Source: Candidatus Woesearchaeota archaeon (GTDB lineage: Archaea; Nanobdellota; Nanobdellia; SCGC-AAA011-G17; JACPNG01). From it: a stretch of DNA of 41,887 nt. Position 1 is the stretch's first letter; every line of letters starts with the position of its first letter. Below are positions 23,775-33,137 of this stretch, piece after piece. The notes beneath the pieces were generated by a model, which made no database searches, had not been told where the DNA came from, and was given only the letters and a program-made list of their open reading frames with translations. Location of the stretch: assembly GCA_018303365.1 (NCBI GenBank), contig JAGVYI010000005.1:1-41887 (forward strand), given 5' to 3'. A program made the translations under genes and the position numbers.

Positions 23775-24906
23775 TTTTCATCTTTGCAACAAGACTTGGA
23801 AGTCCTGTACCAAGGGGTATGGGCTGATTAACAATAACATTCTCGATAACTGAATCAAGAGGATCAATCTCACCAACAAGGGCAGCATTAATGATGTGTT
23901 TAATGGGAGTCTCAAAACTGGCTCTGGCAAGGACGCTCTCTTTCTCTCCAGTAATACCACTTCTGGTAATCCCCTTTACCTTCCCTGTATTGGTCATTAA
24001 GTCAGCAATAAACATTATATGGCGCACGTCAATATCAAGGCCCTGATTCTTTATAACCTTCTCTGCTTCATAAATAATAGCTTCTCGTGCAGCATCAATA
24101 CCAAGAACCTCTGCAGTCTCATGTATATTATTAGTAATCGTTCTGGTAGCATCAACTTCTTTTAAACTTAATACCCCGGCAAGGTTTGAACCACTGGCAA
24201 GAATAACAAACTCATTCCCTATTTTTATAGGTATAACATAAGATATTTTCTTAACCCCCTTAATAAAACACTCTTTGGCCTTTTCGCGAAGTTTGTAAAC
24301 CTCCTTGAGGTCTTCCTCCACGCTAGAGGGTTTTAGAACAATAATGCCATCTTTTGACTGTTTGACAACCACACCCTTAAGACCGCTCTGAAGAGCTTCA
24401 AGAATCTTCGCCTCAGTAATATGAAGATCCGCCATATTCTTCTTATTAAGTGTTACTTCAACTTGGAGTTTTAATACATTAATGACAAACTCACTTGCAA
24501 CTTCCCTAAACTTTGTTTCTTTGATAAGTGAAGCGACTTTCTTTACATCTTTGTTTTCTTTGGTATAGGCTTTATCAAGGTAAATCTCCATTGCAGGGGT
24601 GCTAACATTAGACCGTGCATCAAAAAGTTCTATAAGCCTTGGCAAGCCAAGAGTAACATTGAGTTCCGCAACACCAGCAAAGTGAAAAGTGTTTAGTGTC
24701 ATTTGAGTTCCAGGCTCTCCGAAAGATTCTGCAGTAATAACGCCGATTGCCTCCCCAGGGGAAATATAGGCATCTTTGTATTCATTTTCAAGTCTGTCAA
24801 GAGCCTTTTTTATTTCTGCTTTAGTAAGTTTAACATCTTCAGCTTCTTTCACAAGACCCCTAACAAGGGGCTCTGGAACTCCTCGGTTAATATATTCATC
24901 GATCAA
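23761..24906 (-). CDS. rpoA2: DNA-directed RNA polymerase subunit A''
   Basis: 381 residues, normal for the split C-terminal part of the largest subunit. [11 protein letters not shown]-type sequence ([20 protein letters not shown]) followed by [20 protein letters not shown] marks the trigger loop/bridge region, and [20 protein letters not shown] lies near the C-terminus. It starts 11 nt inside rpoA1, so the split is translationally coupled. Confidence 0.97.
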   Translation of the reverse strand: MIDEYINRGVPEPLVRGLVKEAEDVKLTKAEIKKALDRLENEYKDAYISPGEAIGVITAESFGEPGTQMTLNTFHFAGVAELNVTLGLPRLIELFDARSNVSTPAMEIYLDKAYTKENKDVKKVASLIKETKFREVASEFVINVLKLQVEVTLNKKNMADLHITEAKILEALQSGLKGVVVKQSKDGIIVLKPSSVEEDLKEVYKLREKAKECFIKGVKKISYVIPIKIGNEFVILASGSNLAGVLSLKEVDATRTITNNIHETAEVLGIDAAREAIIYEAEKVIKNQGLDIDVRHIMFIADLMTNTGKVKGITRSGITGEKESVLARASFETPIKHIINAALVGEIDPLDSVIENVIVNQPIPLGTGLPSLVAKMKNARI

Positions 24907-27466
24907 TCTTTACCTCCTCGACAATACGGCGAACATCTATCGTCCCTTTCTCTGTTTTTGCAACATCAAGGTCATCGTCTCCGTAATGAAATTGGACAAT
25001 ATTGCCACTTGCACCACGAACAGTGTGGTCATATTCTACGCGAATATCCTGCAAAGCATTTGCAAGACGCCTATAAAGGTAGCCACTTTTCGGAGTTCGC
25101 AAAGCAGTATCCATAAGGGAATCACGCCCAGTCATAGAACCAAAGAAAAAGTCCACAGGATCAAGACCATCTTTAAACCCAACACCAATAAATCCACGTG
25201 CTTTTGGAGAAAGTTCTCCTTTCTTAAAAAGAGAGAGTGTTCTCTTTTTATACCCCTTGTCTATTCTCTTTCCGCGAAGAGCCTGTTGTCCAACACAAGC
25301 AGCAATCATAGAAAGATTGAGAATGTTTCCTCTTGAGCCCGAGCGTGCCATAACAATAGTTGGGTTCTTTTCGTCGGCACTATTTGCAATAAGGTCTCCT
25401 ATTTTATTTCTGACTTTGTTAAGAATCTGAAGAACATGCAGCTCAAGAGTCTCCTCAGCAGTCTTGCCAGGAACAATCTCGAGTTTTCTTGAGTTATAAA
25501 TCTCAATATACTCTTGAACTTCTTTCTCAGTATCTTGAATAAGCTTTCTAATCTTCACCATAAGCTCCTCAGGAAGGTCAGTATCAGAAACACCGGTTGT
25601 AAAACCGCAGTCAAAAAGGACATTTATACCAAGACGAAATATTTTACCCATTAAATCAATAGTAAAGTCAGGACCATACTTCTTGTGAAGGCTCCTAATC
25701 ATGGTTGCCCCTTCTTCACCAATAGAGTTGCTATCAACAACCCCTTCTTTAATAGCTCCTAATTTAATAACAAGGCGTGTACCGTCGCGACACTTACTAA
25801 CAAGGCTAAAATCATCAGGAAGAAGTGCACTGAAAACATCCTTTCCACTAACAAAACTTCCAAACTTTCTAAAAGCCTGTCGATTATCAACCCCAGAAGA
25901 TACAAGAAGTTGAACTGCTTTATCTTTTGGAACAGTCAAGCCAGCTGTAAGAATATAATTTCCAGCAATAGCATCCTCAATGCAGCCAATAACATTAAGT
26001 CCATGTTTTGGACTAATAATCTGGGTTTGCACTTGCATAAGGACCTCAGCCTCTGCCATCGCCTCCTCGGTTTGAGGGATATGAAGGTTCATCTCATCAC
26101 CATCAAAGTCTGCATTATAAGGAAAACAAACAGCAGGATTGAGCCTAAAAGACCTTCCAGGCATAACCCTAATGCGATGGCACATGATACTCATCTTGTG
26201 AAGAGAAGGTTGCCTATTAAAGATTGCAAGGTCTCCGTCCATAAGATGCCTCTCAACAATGTAGCCAGGCTGCATCTCTTCAAGGAGCTGCTCTCTGGTT
26301 TCATCAGTGATTTTCTTTTTCTTCCCATCAGGCCGTATTACATAATTACTTCCTGGATATTTCTTAGGACCACGTTCAACAAAAGCCTTAAGTCGCTCTT
26401 TGTTCCACCCAGTAACGCGTTCAGGAACCGTAAGCTCCAGTGCAATAAGTTTTGGGACACCAACTTCATTAAAATGAATTTGTGAATCAGGGGAAATAAC
26501 AGTTCGTGCAGCAAAATTAACACGCTTTCCTGTAAGATTATACCTAAACCGTCCCTCTTTGCTTTTAATTCGCTCGGTAAGGGTTTTAAGAGGTTGGCCA
26601 GAACGGTGTCTCGCAGGGGGCACCTGAGTAACCTCATTATCAAAATAAGTAGTAACATGGTATTGAAGAAGATCCCATAGGTCCTCAACAATAACCTCCG
26701 GGGCACCAGCACTAATATTCTCAAATAAACGCTGATTAATGCGTACAATATCTCCCAATTTATGAGTCAGATCATCCTCACTACGCTCCCCAGTCTCTAA
26801 AGTAATCGATGGGCGCATTGTAACAGGTGGAATAGGAAGTAACGTTAAAGTAAACCATTCAGGTCTCGCGTATTCTGGATTCATACCAAGTAAAGTAACT
26901 GTATCATCATCAAGTTTTTCAAGCCGGCTTCGAATTTCAATAGGTGAAAGGCGACGGTCATCTTCAAGAAAAGTTGTTGGTTTCTCTATCTTAATTGTAG
27001 ACTGCTTAGCACCACAATGAGGACACTTTTTTGTTGTTCGTGCTGTAAGAATAACGGCTTTTCCACGTTTACGAAGAAGCGAAGGTCGCCGAAGGATTTT
27101 TTCCATATTTGTTTGGTATTTTTCCCTTTGTTTTTGGTCAAGAAGAAGCACACCACACTCTTTGCATGTACATTTGAGTGCATCGTGGATAACTTTAATG
27201 TATTTAATATGAAGAATTGGACGCGCAAGTTCAATGTAGCCAAAGTGTCCAATACACTCCTTTAGTTTAAGGCCACAGGTCTTACAACGAAGACCAGGGT
27301 CAATAACTCCAAGGCGGACATCCATCAAACCACCATCAACAGGATAACCTTCTTTATCATAAAGCTCTGGTGTAACAATCTTAGCCGCGGACATCTTTTT
27401 AATCTCCTTTGGACTAAGAGAACCGAAGGTAATCCGCTCTATTTTTTTATAGATGATATCTTTCAT
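24896..27466 (-). CDS. rpoA1: DNA-directed RNA polymerase subunit A'
   Basis: 856 residues. The catalytic metal A loop [15 protein letters not shown] is at about residue 449. N-terminal clamp zinc ligands are in [16 protein letters not shown] and CTCKECG; a third CPHCG follows. Other landmarks: [32 protein letters not shown], and the funnel region [20 protein letters not shown]. It carries the active-site Mg. It is 4 nt downstream of rpoB1 and overlaps rpoA2. Confidence 0.98.
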   Translation of the reverse strand: MKDIIYKKIERITFGSLSPKEIKKMSAAKIVTPELYDKEGYPVDGGLMDVRLGVIDPGLRCKTCGLKLKECIGHFGYIELARPILHIKYIKVIHDALKCTCKECGVLLLDQKQREKYQTNMEKILRRPSLLRKRGKAVILTARTTKKCPHCGAKQSTIKIEKPTTFLEDDRRLSPIEIRSRLEKLDDDTVTLLGMNPEYARPEWFTLTLLPIPPVTMRPSITLETGERSEDDLTHKLGDIVRINQRLFENISAGAPEVIVEDLWDLLQYHVTTYFDNEVTQVPPARHRSGQPLKTLTERIKSKEGRFRYNLTGKRVNFAARTVISPDSQIHFNEVGVPKLIALELTVPERVTGWNKERLKAFVERGPKKYPGSNYVIRPDGKKKKITDETREQLLEEMQPGYIVERHLMDGDLAIFNRQPSLHKMSIMCHRIRVMPGRSFRLNPAVCFPYNADFDGDEMNLHIPQTEEAMAEAEVLMQVQTQIISPKHGLNVIGCIEDAIAGNYILTAGLTVPKDKAVQLLVSSGVDNRQAFRKFGSFVSGKDVFSALLPDDFSLVSKCRDGTRLVIKLGAIKEGVVDSNSIGEEGATMIRSLHKKYGPDFTIDLMGKIFRLGINVLFDCGFTTGVSDTDLPEELMVKIRKLIQDTEKEVQEYIEIYNSRKLEIVPGKTAEETLELHVLQILNKVRNKIGDLIANSADEKNPTIVMARSGSRGNILNLSMIAACVGQQALRGKRIDKGYKKRTLSLFKKGELSPKARGFIGVGFKDGLDPVDFFFGSMTGRDSLMDTALRTPKSGYLYRRLANALQDIRVEYDHTVRGASGNIVQFHYGDDDLDVAKTEKGTIDVRRIVEEVKIDR

Positions 27467-27470
27467 TATC

Positions 27471-29273
27471 CTAATATTTACTTTTGAGTTTTAGTCTTGG
27501 ACTGATACCTAACGCTCTAAGTTCGTCAAGTAGCAATTTAAATGCATAGCTAAGTTCGATAGGATTAATTTCAACATTCCCGCCGCAACGTGGACAAAAC
27601 TTTCTGTTCTTGTAAGCATCATAGACAGCAAGCATACCGCATTGCTCACAGATATACAGAACAGTTCGGTCTGAATCAAATCTCTCTTTAAGTAAGAGTG
27701 ATGCACCATGAGCAACAAAACAGTCTTTTTCCATCTCTCCAAGGCGAAGACCGCCACCGCGTGCCCTTCCCTCAATAGGTTGGCGTGTAAGAAGCTGAAT
27801 ACGTCCAGAAGCACGGGCATGTATTTTGTTTGCGACCATGTGTTTTAATCTCATATAATACATATTTCCAACAAAAATTGTTGCTTCGAGTTCTTCTCCA
27901 GTAATGCCATTGTAAAGTTTCTCTTTTCCATCTTCTCTAAAACCAAAGGAAAAAAGCTCTTTTCGAAGAAGTTCTGGGCTTTCAGAACTAAAACTTGTTC
28001 CTTCAGGATACCTTCCAGAAAGAGATCCTACTTTCCCAGCAAGCACTTCAATAAGATGGGAGATTGTCATTCTGCTTGGAAGACTGTGTGGTGAAAAGAT
28101 AAGGTCCGGTACAATACCACTAGTTGTGAAAGGTAGGTCTACAGCTGGAACAATTGCACCAACAACTCCTTTTTGTCCATGGCGAGAAGCAAATTTATCA
28201 CCTACCTCAGGAGCCCGTAGATGACGCAATCTGACTTGCACAAGTTTATTTCCTTCTTGATTTTCAGTAACAAGGACCATATCAACAGTTCCAATCTCAC
28301 CATGATTAACAACAGTAGAACTCTCTCGTCGAACATTAGCAGCAATACTAAACTCCTCAAGGTCACCAAGGAATCTAGGAGGACTTGTCTTTCCAATAAT
28401 GACATCATCCTCCTTTACTTCGATACCAGGAGCAATAATCCCATCTTCTTCAATAAGGCGATAATCTGTCTCTGAACGGTATCCTTTAATCTCTTTATTA
28501 GGAATACCAATTTCATCAACAAGACCACCAGCATACCTTAATTCTTCAGTAGTATAGGGTCTAAAGAATGTGCTGCGTGCAAGACCACGCTGGACAGAAT
28601 CCTTATTAAGAATAATAGAATCTTGCATATTATAACCTTTATAACTCATCAGGGCGATAGTTACATTTTGTCCTGCAGGATGTTGGTCATAAGCCGCAAT
28701 ATCATGCATAAATGACCTCGTGATTGGTCGCTGGGGATAATGAAGAATACTCGCATCAGTGTCCATACGGATAAGATAATTTGAAGCATAAAGACCAAGC
28801 GACTGTTTTTGAGTTTTTGAACCACGGTTGAGGCGTGTTGACTGGCCATAATTTGCATAAGGGACAAGAGAAGTAGTAATACCAAGAATGATATTAGGAC
28901 CTATCTCAAGATGAGTATGGTCCTTTGTCAATTCGTTTTCACTAAGTGCAATATAAGAATTTTCTTCCTCAGAAGCATCAAGGTACTCTATAATTTTTTG
29001 GCTAATAAGGTCTTTCCATTTTATCTCCCTGTTTTGCAGCTTTTTGGTATGCTCTTGAGTAAGTTTGCTTTCCCCATCTTCTACGATTATAAGTGGACGA
29101 CGGCAGCGGCCCTTGGTATTGTCAAGGTAGACATCCCGATTTACTTCATCAAAGAACACATTAAGTGTTTCTGGAAGTTTTCCAATACGCCGGTCATCTC
29201 TAACCTGCTTAACAAAAGCCTGAGTATCCTGCACTTCACCAACAAATTTCTCATTCAAATAAACGTCTGCCAT
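27471..29273 (-). CDS. rpoB1: DNA-directed RNA polymerase subunit B'
   Basis: 600 residues, the C-terminal part of the split second-largest subunit. Active-site and nucleotide-binding motifs GDKFASRHGQKGVVGAIVP and PSRMTISHLIEVLAGKVGSL are intact, as is IEGRARGGGLRLGEMEKDC. A zinc knuckle CEQCG ... CPRCGG lies near the C-terminus. It starts 1 nt after rpoB2 ends. Confidence 0.98.
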   Translation of the reverse strand: MADVYLNEKFVGEVQDTQAFVKQVRDDRRIGKLPETLNVFFDEVNRDVYLDNTKGRCRRPLIIVEDGESKLTQEHTKKLQNREIKWKDLISQKIIEYLDASEEENSYIALSENELTKDHTHLEIGPNIILGITTSLVPYANYGQSTRLNRGSKTQKQSLGLYASNYLIRMDTDASILHYPQRPITRSFMHDIAAYDQHPAGQNVTIALMSYKGYNMQDSIILNKDSVQRGLARSTFFRPYTTEELRYAGGLVDEIGIPNKEIKGYRSETDYRLIEEDGIIAPGIEVKEDDVIIGKTSPPRFLGDLEEFSIAANVRRESSTVVNHGEIGTVDMVLVTENQEGNKLVQVRLRHLRAPEVGDKFASRHGQKGVVGAIVPAVDLPFTTSGIVPDLIFSPHSLPSRMTISHLIEVLAGKVGSLSGRYPEGTSFSSESPELLRKELFSFGFREDGKEKLYNGITGEELEATIFVGNMYYMRLKHMVANKIHARASGRIQLLTRQPIEGRARGGGLRLGEMEKDCFVAHGASLLLKERFDSDRTVLYICEQCGMLAVYDAYKNRKFCPRCGGNVEINPIELSYAFKLLLDELRALGISPRLKLKSKY

Positions 29274-29274
29274 T

Positions 29275-30765
29275 TTACCTGATAATATTAAGACCTGCCC
29301 CCTGCAATGCTTTTTTTATTTTATCCTCAGATTGTGTTTCTGGAGTTATACTGGCGAGAATGGCAAAATTCTTTCGAAGACCAATAGAGGTTCCCTCAGG
29401 AGTCTCAATACAACACAGCCTGCCCCAGTGGGTTGGATGAAGTGCGCGTGCTTCAAAGTTCTCCTGCGTTGCACTAAGCGGGGACACAACACGTTGAAGA
29501 TGAGAAAGGGAAGCAAGGAAATTAACGCGGTCCATATTCTGACTAATTCCCTTCCTACCTCCAACCCAAGCACCTGTCGCCATAGCACTTTGGATGCGGG
29601 AAGTAAGGAGCTTTTCACGTATAAGGTTTCTAACTGTAGTATATTTTCCTCGTTTAACAAGACGCTGGAAGTTATACAGGATATCGTTGATAAGTATACG
29701 CAGATTTACGCGAAAAAGCTCTGCAACCAAGTCACCACTAAGTTTAAGAGTCTTATTACTATAGTGGTCTTTATCAGTAGGCTCGGCACCTTCTTTTGTA
29801 ACAGAGAAAAAGCGTTTGATGATTTTACATAAATTATAAGCCTTAATAATGCGGTCAGACGGCTCAACACCAAGATGGGGAAGCAGATAACGGTCAAGGC
29901 TTTCCCTTGTCTTTTCGATTTTTATTTCACGTGCTTGGGTAATCCCAATCTTCTTTGCAATAAACTCAAGTGCATCTTCTTCGGTTTTTAACTCAAGTGC
30001 CTCATAAAGATTAATAAAAATATCATCGTACTGCTTATCTCCAGAGATAAAATGATTTACTTCTTGGTCACGGGTAAGACCTAAGGCTTTAATAATTGAA
30101 ATGACTGGTATTCGTTTAAAGCGAGTAAAAGTAAGATAAATCATGCCATCTTTCATCTGTTCAAGTGTATGGGAAATACGATATGGACCATACTCAGAAA
30201 ATAATTTTGCGCTGTATCTACTTGGTCCAACTTTATTCTCTTGGATAAAGAGTTTATTTGAAGCAAGGTCTTCAACAGTAATTAATACACGTTCATTACC
30301 ATTAAGAATGAAATATCCGCCAGGGTCATCCGGGTCTTCATTCTTAGAAAGAAGATCTTCACGCTTAAGACCGTTAAGGTGACAATATTTTGATTTAAGC
30401 ATAATTGGTAAGCGCCCAACTTCACAATTGAAAGCCTCACGCTGCACTCCATCAATATGAGTACTCACCTCAAGAAACATTGGTGCTGAATATGTAAGTT
30501 TTCTAAGCCTGGCTTCCATAGGATATACATCGCGTTTACTGCCATCAGCCTCAATAAGAGAAGGTTTTGTGATCCAGATTTTATCAATCTTTATTTTAAA
30601 TTCTTGAACATCTGGGGGTATAACTGTGGGAACAATCTCGCCCATGCTCTGGACAATTTTTTGCATCTGAACATCTAAAAAGTTATTAAAAGAAAGTATA
30701 TTTGACTCTACAAAGGAGTGTTCCTCAAAATACCTTCTAATAAGCAGTTCGCTTGTCTTATCCAC
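29275..30765 (-). CDS. rpoB2: DNA-directed RNA polymerase subunit B''
   Basis: 496 residues, the N-terminal part of the second-largest subunit (protrusion, lobe and fork). Landmarks are PMEARLRKLTYSAPMFLEVS, GYFILNGNERVLITVEDLAS, and GRLCCIETPEGTSIGLRKNF near the end. The split between B'' and B' falls at the usual archaeal site. It overlaps rpoH by 8 nt. Confidence 0.98.
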   Translation of the reverse strand: MDKTSELLIRRYFEEHSFVESNILSFNNFLDVQMQKIVQSMGEIVPTVIPPDVQEFKIKIDKIWITKPSLIEADGSKRDVYPMEARLRKLTYSAPMFLEVSTHIDGVQREAFNCEVGRLPIMLKSKYCHLNGLKREDLLSKNEDPDDPGGYFILNGNERVLITVEDLASNKLFIQENKVGPSRYSAKLFSEYGPYRISHTLEQMKDGMIYLTFTRFKRIPVISIIKALGLTRDQEVNHFISGDKQYDDIFINLYEALELKTEEDALEFIAKKIGITQAREIKIEKTRESLDRYLLPHLGVEPSDRIIKAYNLCKIIKRFFSVTKEGAEPTDKDHYSNKTLKLSGDLVAELFRVNLRILINDILYNFQRLVKRGKYTTVRNLIREKLLTSRIQSAMATGAWVGGRKGISQNMDRVNFLASLSHLQRVVSPLSATQENFEARALHPTHWGRLCCIETPEGTSIGLRKNFAILASITPETQSEDKIKKALQGAGLNIIR

Positions 30766-31012
30766 TTATGACCACCCTATAAAAAACTCTTTCTTTGACT
30801 GTTTGACTCTTTGAGATTATCTTAACAACATCGCCAGGTTGTAGTTCAAGTTCCTTTGCAACCGGGTCTTTCATACAAAGTTTTGGAAGTTGTTTTGGTG
30901 AAATATTATATTGTTGAAATAACCCATTTAATTCTTCAGGTTTAAGTTTCGTATACTTTGGTACAAGATTATGTTTGAAAATGTTAAATGCGGCTTCCTT
31001 TTTTTCTACCAT
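30758..31012 (-). CDS. rpoH: DNA-directed RNA polymerase subunit H
   Basis: 84 residues from ATG 31012, which has AGGAG 8 nt upstream. The in-frame extension to 31108 runs through tRNA-Lys and is rejected. RpoH/RPB5-C-terminal motifs: HNLVPKYTKLKPEELNGLF, LPKLCMKDPVAKELELQPGD and VFYRVV. Its start is only 26 nt after the 3' end of tRNA-Lys, so the gene probably shares a transcript with the two tRNAs. Confidence 0.95.
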   Translation of the reverse strand: MVEKKEAAFNIFKHNLVPKYTKLKPEELNGLFQQYNISPKQLPKLCMKDPVAKELELQPGDVVKIISKSQTVKERVFYRVVISG

Positions 31013-31038
31013 GATTTCTTTCTCCTGACGAATGGGAA

Positions 31039-31156
31039 TGGGCCGGACGGGACTTTCACCATATAGGTTTTGAACCCGCGACCACCTGCTTAAAAGGTTC
31101 ACCACCAAAGCAAGGCTAAGGTTCAGGTGCTCTAATCCAGGTTGAGCTACCGGCCC
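31039..31156 (-). tRNA. tRNA-Lys (UUU) with two introns
   Basis: 118 nt precursor; the spliced form is 76 nt. Acceptor GGGCCGG/CCGGCCC with discriminator A. Intron 1, 26 nt at 31098-31123, splits the anticodon stem between positions 30 and 31; removal gives CCTGC-CTTTTAA-GCAGG (anticodon TTT). Its BHB has central helix CACC/GGTG with bulges TGA and AAC. Intron 2, 16 nt at 31053-31068 (ACCTATATGGTGAAAG), splits the T-loop at 59/60. Its BHB has outer helix GGG/CCC, central helix TTCA/TGAA and bulges AAA and AGT, and removal gives GCGGG-TTCAAAT-CCCGT. Both predicted cuts reproduce canonical tRNA sequence exactly. Confidence 0.93.
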
Positions 31157-31158
31157 AA

Positions 31159-31259
31159 CGCCCTGGCCGGGAGTCGAACCCGGGTCCCGGCCTCGACAGG
31201 GCCGGATGATTGGCCCATGATACCATTTGAACCATGCTAGGCCACTACACTACCAGGGC
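31159..31259 (-). tRNA. tRNA-Asp (GUC) with a D-loop intron
   Basis: 101 nt precursor; spliced 73 nt. Acceptor GCCCTGG/CCAGGGC, discriminator G. Anticodon stem CGGCC/GGCCG with loop CTGTCGA. T-arm CCGGG-TTCGACT-CCCGG. A 28-nt intron at 31210-31237 interrupts the D-loop. Central helix GGCC/GGCC, 5' bulge TAG cut TA|G and 3' bulge AAT cut AA|T leave GTGTAGTGGCCTATCAT, the standard archaeal tRNA-Asp D-arm. The inner helix is CATG/CATG. The gene lies 2 nt upstream of tRNA-Lys. Confidence 0.92.
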
Positions 31260-31260
31260 T

Positions 31261-31510
31261 TTTTTGATGCGAAATAATCTGCTTCTAGCTATTTTTGGCT
31301 TTTTTCGGTGAAAACACTGAAGAAAACTATTTTTAGATACATCAGCGTTTTTAATGCTCCTTACCCCCAAAAAGAGACCTAGAATGATTATTTAACATCC
31401 AAGCAAAATTTTTTTTCACTCCTTTATAAAGCTTTTGAATTATCAAACCTTCAAAAAAATCTAACTCTTAATATAATACAAACTTTGAGTGCATTCGCCT
31501 TTATGGTGAA
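31261..31510. other. Gap between tRNA-Asp and tRNA-Tyr with an orphan promoter-like element
   Basis: About 250 nt without a convincing gene. CTTTATAAAG at 31420-31429 is a palindromic TATA element. On the minus strand its predicted start near 31398 coincides with an ATG opening a 15-codon frame (MLNNHSRSLFGGKEH), so a leaderless mini-ORF or leader of the tRNA/RNA polymerase operon is possible. No tRNA-like or box C/D pattern was found. Confidence 0.3.
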
Positions 31511-31633
31511 TCCCCACCCCAGGATTCGAACCTGGAACCCCATGGTATCAGCTGGTCATACGTCATCTCTTGTCGTATGGACATCTCAGTACGACTTCTA
31601 CAGCCATGTGCTCTACCATTGAGCTAGGTGGGG
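31511..31633 (-). tRNA. tRNA-Tyr (GUA) with a 51-nt intron
   Basis: 123 nt precursor; spliced 72 nt. Acceptor CCCCACC/GGTGGGG, discriminator A. D-arm GCTC...GAGC. Anticodon stem CATGG/CCATG with loop CTGTAGA. The intron is at 31547-31597, the usual 37/38 position. Inside it GTCGTAC pairs with GTATGAC. GCTG/CAGC could form the central helix, but the bulges are larger than 3 nt, so the BHB is relaxed and the exact cut sites are inferred from restoring a 7-nt loop. A TATTTAAA box lies 28 nt upstream. Confidence 0.9.
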
Positions 31634-31657
31634 TATTATTTTCTCCATTTGACCATA

Positions 31658-31665
31658 TTTAAATA
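31658..31665 (-). promoter_or_regulatory. Box A of tRNA-Tyr
   Basis: TATTTAAA on the minus strand is centred 28 nt before the tRNA 5' end. Confidence 0.6.
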
Positions 31666-31697
31666 TATTTCTCTAATGAACACATTTTCCACAAAAA

Positions 31698-31705
31698 TTT
31701 ATATA
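31698..31705 (+). promoter_or_regulatory. Box A of the secreted 410-aa protein gene
   Basis: TTTATATA is centred 26 nt before ATG 31728, predicting a leaderless mRNA. Confidence 0.6.
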
Positions 31706-31727
31706 GCATAAGGAAATCATATAAACA

Positions 31728-32960
31728 ATGAAAAGGAAGGTGATTGTTGCTGTTCTTTTTATTATGCTCTTAAGTGCACCTGTCTTCGCCCTCACACAAG
31801 TCGAAGTTGAACAAAAAATACTGGAAACAGACAATAACCTGCGCACAGTACAGCAACATGAGCTAAGTGAAATTCTTAACCTAAATGGGCAAACAACTTT
31901 CGCACGGGCCCAACTGCAAACGCTTCTGCAGCGCCTTGCGCAACCTGGACAAGCAGCAGTAGTTGAAGCACAATTAAATGCACTCAGAGCACAGCTCCCG
32001 CGCTCAATTGAAGTTCTTGGGAAAGTAAAAGATAAAGTTGTTGTGCCTGTAAACGTTGTTTCAGAGCGATTCGCAGATAAATCAAATGAAGTCGCAATAA
32101 ATCAGGGAAAAGGGGAAATAAATCTAGAAGCAACCTTAGTAAAGATAACTTGGTTTGATAGTCACGAAGAGCAAAAAACAGTAATACAGAAAATATGGAG
32201 TTACACAGAAGACGCAAAAAGAATAACAATCTATGAAATACTTCCAAAACCAACGCAAAAAAATAAAATTATACCAATGCAAGTTTTGTACGTAAATGAC
32301 CAAACACTAAAAGCTGTTCAAGAGCCTGTAAAAGCCGGAGAGAAATATTCATTCTCATATATTATAGAAAGAAATGACCTAAGTTTAGCAGACACAATTT
32401 ATACAATCCTTGTTCAAGAAGGAGGACCAACTATAGAAGAGTACTCGTGCGGTGACGGCATCTGTACAGTTCCATTTGAGGATAATATAGTCTGTCCAGC
32501 AGATTGCCAATCCAGCTCCAAAAAGAAAATCACATGGGTAATCATTATTGCCTTGCTTACTGGTGTCGCAGGTATTTTCTATTTTAATTTTTACAGGGGG
32601 AAAGGTGACTTTAGACGCCTAACAGCAAAGTCACCATTCACAAGCAAAAAGGACCTAAAGCAGGTTGTTGATTTTATTTCTTGGGGTATAAAGAAAGAGA
32701 TAACAAAGCAGAAAATAACACCTCTTCTTATAAAAAAAGGTTGGACAAAAAAACAGGTTACTTATGCCTACGAAGAAATTGAATGGGAAGAGCGAAAGGT
32801 TCTGCTCGATACGGCACCGAAGACCTCAGACCCACTCGATAATGTAAGGAATTTTATAACAGAATGTAGAAAAAAAGGTATTGAAGAAACAACAGTCCGT
32901 GCAGCGCTCATCAGAAAAGGCTGGCATAAAGAGCAGATTAGTAGCGTATTTAGCAAATAA
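31728..32960 (+). CDS. Secreted/membrane-anchored protein with a CGDGIC...CPADC motif
   Basis: 410 residues. An N-terminal signal peptide (MKRKVIVAVLFIMLLSAPVF, likely cut after FA) is followed by a Q/L-rich helical region (~25-90) and a beta-rich extracellular domain (~100-235). Then comes the cysteine motif CGDGIC...CPADC (~242-261), a calcium-binding or disulfide element I associate with archaeal surface proteins. One membrane span (ITWVIIIALLTGVAGIFYFN) precedes a ~120-residue cytoplasmic tail made of two similar helical repeats, each ending near KKGWTKKQV / RKGWHKEQI. The tail repeats may be protein-binding helices. The function is unknown; a surface receptor or adhesin is a guess. Confidence 0.8.
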   Translation: MKRKVIVAVLFIMLLSAPVFALTQVEVEQKILETDNNLRTVQQHELSEILNLNGQTTFARAQLQTLLQRLAQPGQAAVVEAQLNALRAQLPRSIEVLGKVKDKVVVPVNVVSERFADKSNEVAINQGKGEINLEATLVKITWFDSHEEQKTVIQKIWSYTEDAKRITIYEILPKPTQKNKIIPMQVLYVNDQTLKAVQEPVKAGEKYSFSYIIERNDLSLADTIYTILVQEGGPTIEEYSCGDGICTVPFEDNIVCPADCQSSSKKKITWVIIIALLTGVAGIFYFNFYRGKGDFRRLTAKSPFTSKKDLKQVVDFISWGIKKEITKQKITPLLIKKGWTKKQVTYAYEEIEWEERKVLLDTAPKTSDPLDNVRNFITECRKKGIEETTVRAALIRKGWHKEQISSVFSK

Positions 32961-32998
32961 AGATAAGTTTATAAGGAATTTTTAAATCACCGTCTTAT

Positions 32999-33070
32999 GC
33001 GCCGGTAGTCTAATGGCCAGGATAGCGGCCTTCCAAGCCGTTGATCCGGGTTCGAATCCCGGCCGGCGCA
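32999..33070 (+). tRNA. tRNA-Gly (UCC)
   Basis: 72 nt, no intron, no encoded CCA. Acceptor GCGCCGG/CCGGCGC, discriminator A. Anticodon loop CTTCCAA (anticodon TCC) closed by CGGC/GCCG. T-arm CCGGG-TTCGAAT-CCCGG. A TTTTTAAAT element lies about 12-21 nt upstream and TTTATAAG about 31 nt upstream. Confidence 0.95.
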
Positions 33071-33137
33071 TAATTCTATATTAAGGAAAAAATTATAAAT
33101 AAAGGATTCATAGATTGTAATATTGGGGGTGGATGGT

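Noticed and set aside
25910-26485. 191-aa open frame antisense to rpoA1
   Set aside because: Shadow of a highly conserved gene; no start signals and no recognisable domain.
30758-31108. Longer rpoH frame starting at 31108
   Set aside because: It would translate through tRNA-Lys; ATG 31012 has a good AGGAG and gives the normal RpoH N-terminus.
31261-31510. Box C/D small RNA between tRNA-Asp and tRNA-Tyr
   Set aside because: GCTGATG and CTGA-like strings occur, but not with the RUGAUGA...CUGA order and spacing on either strand.
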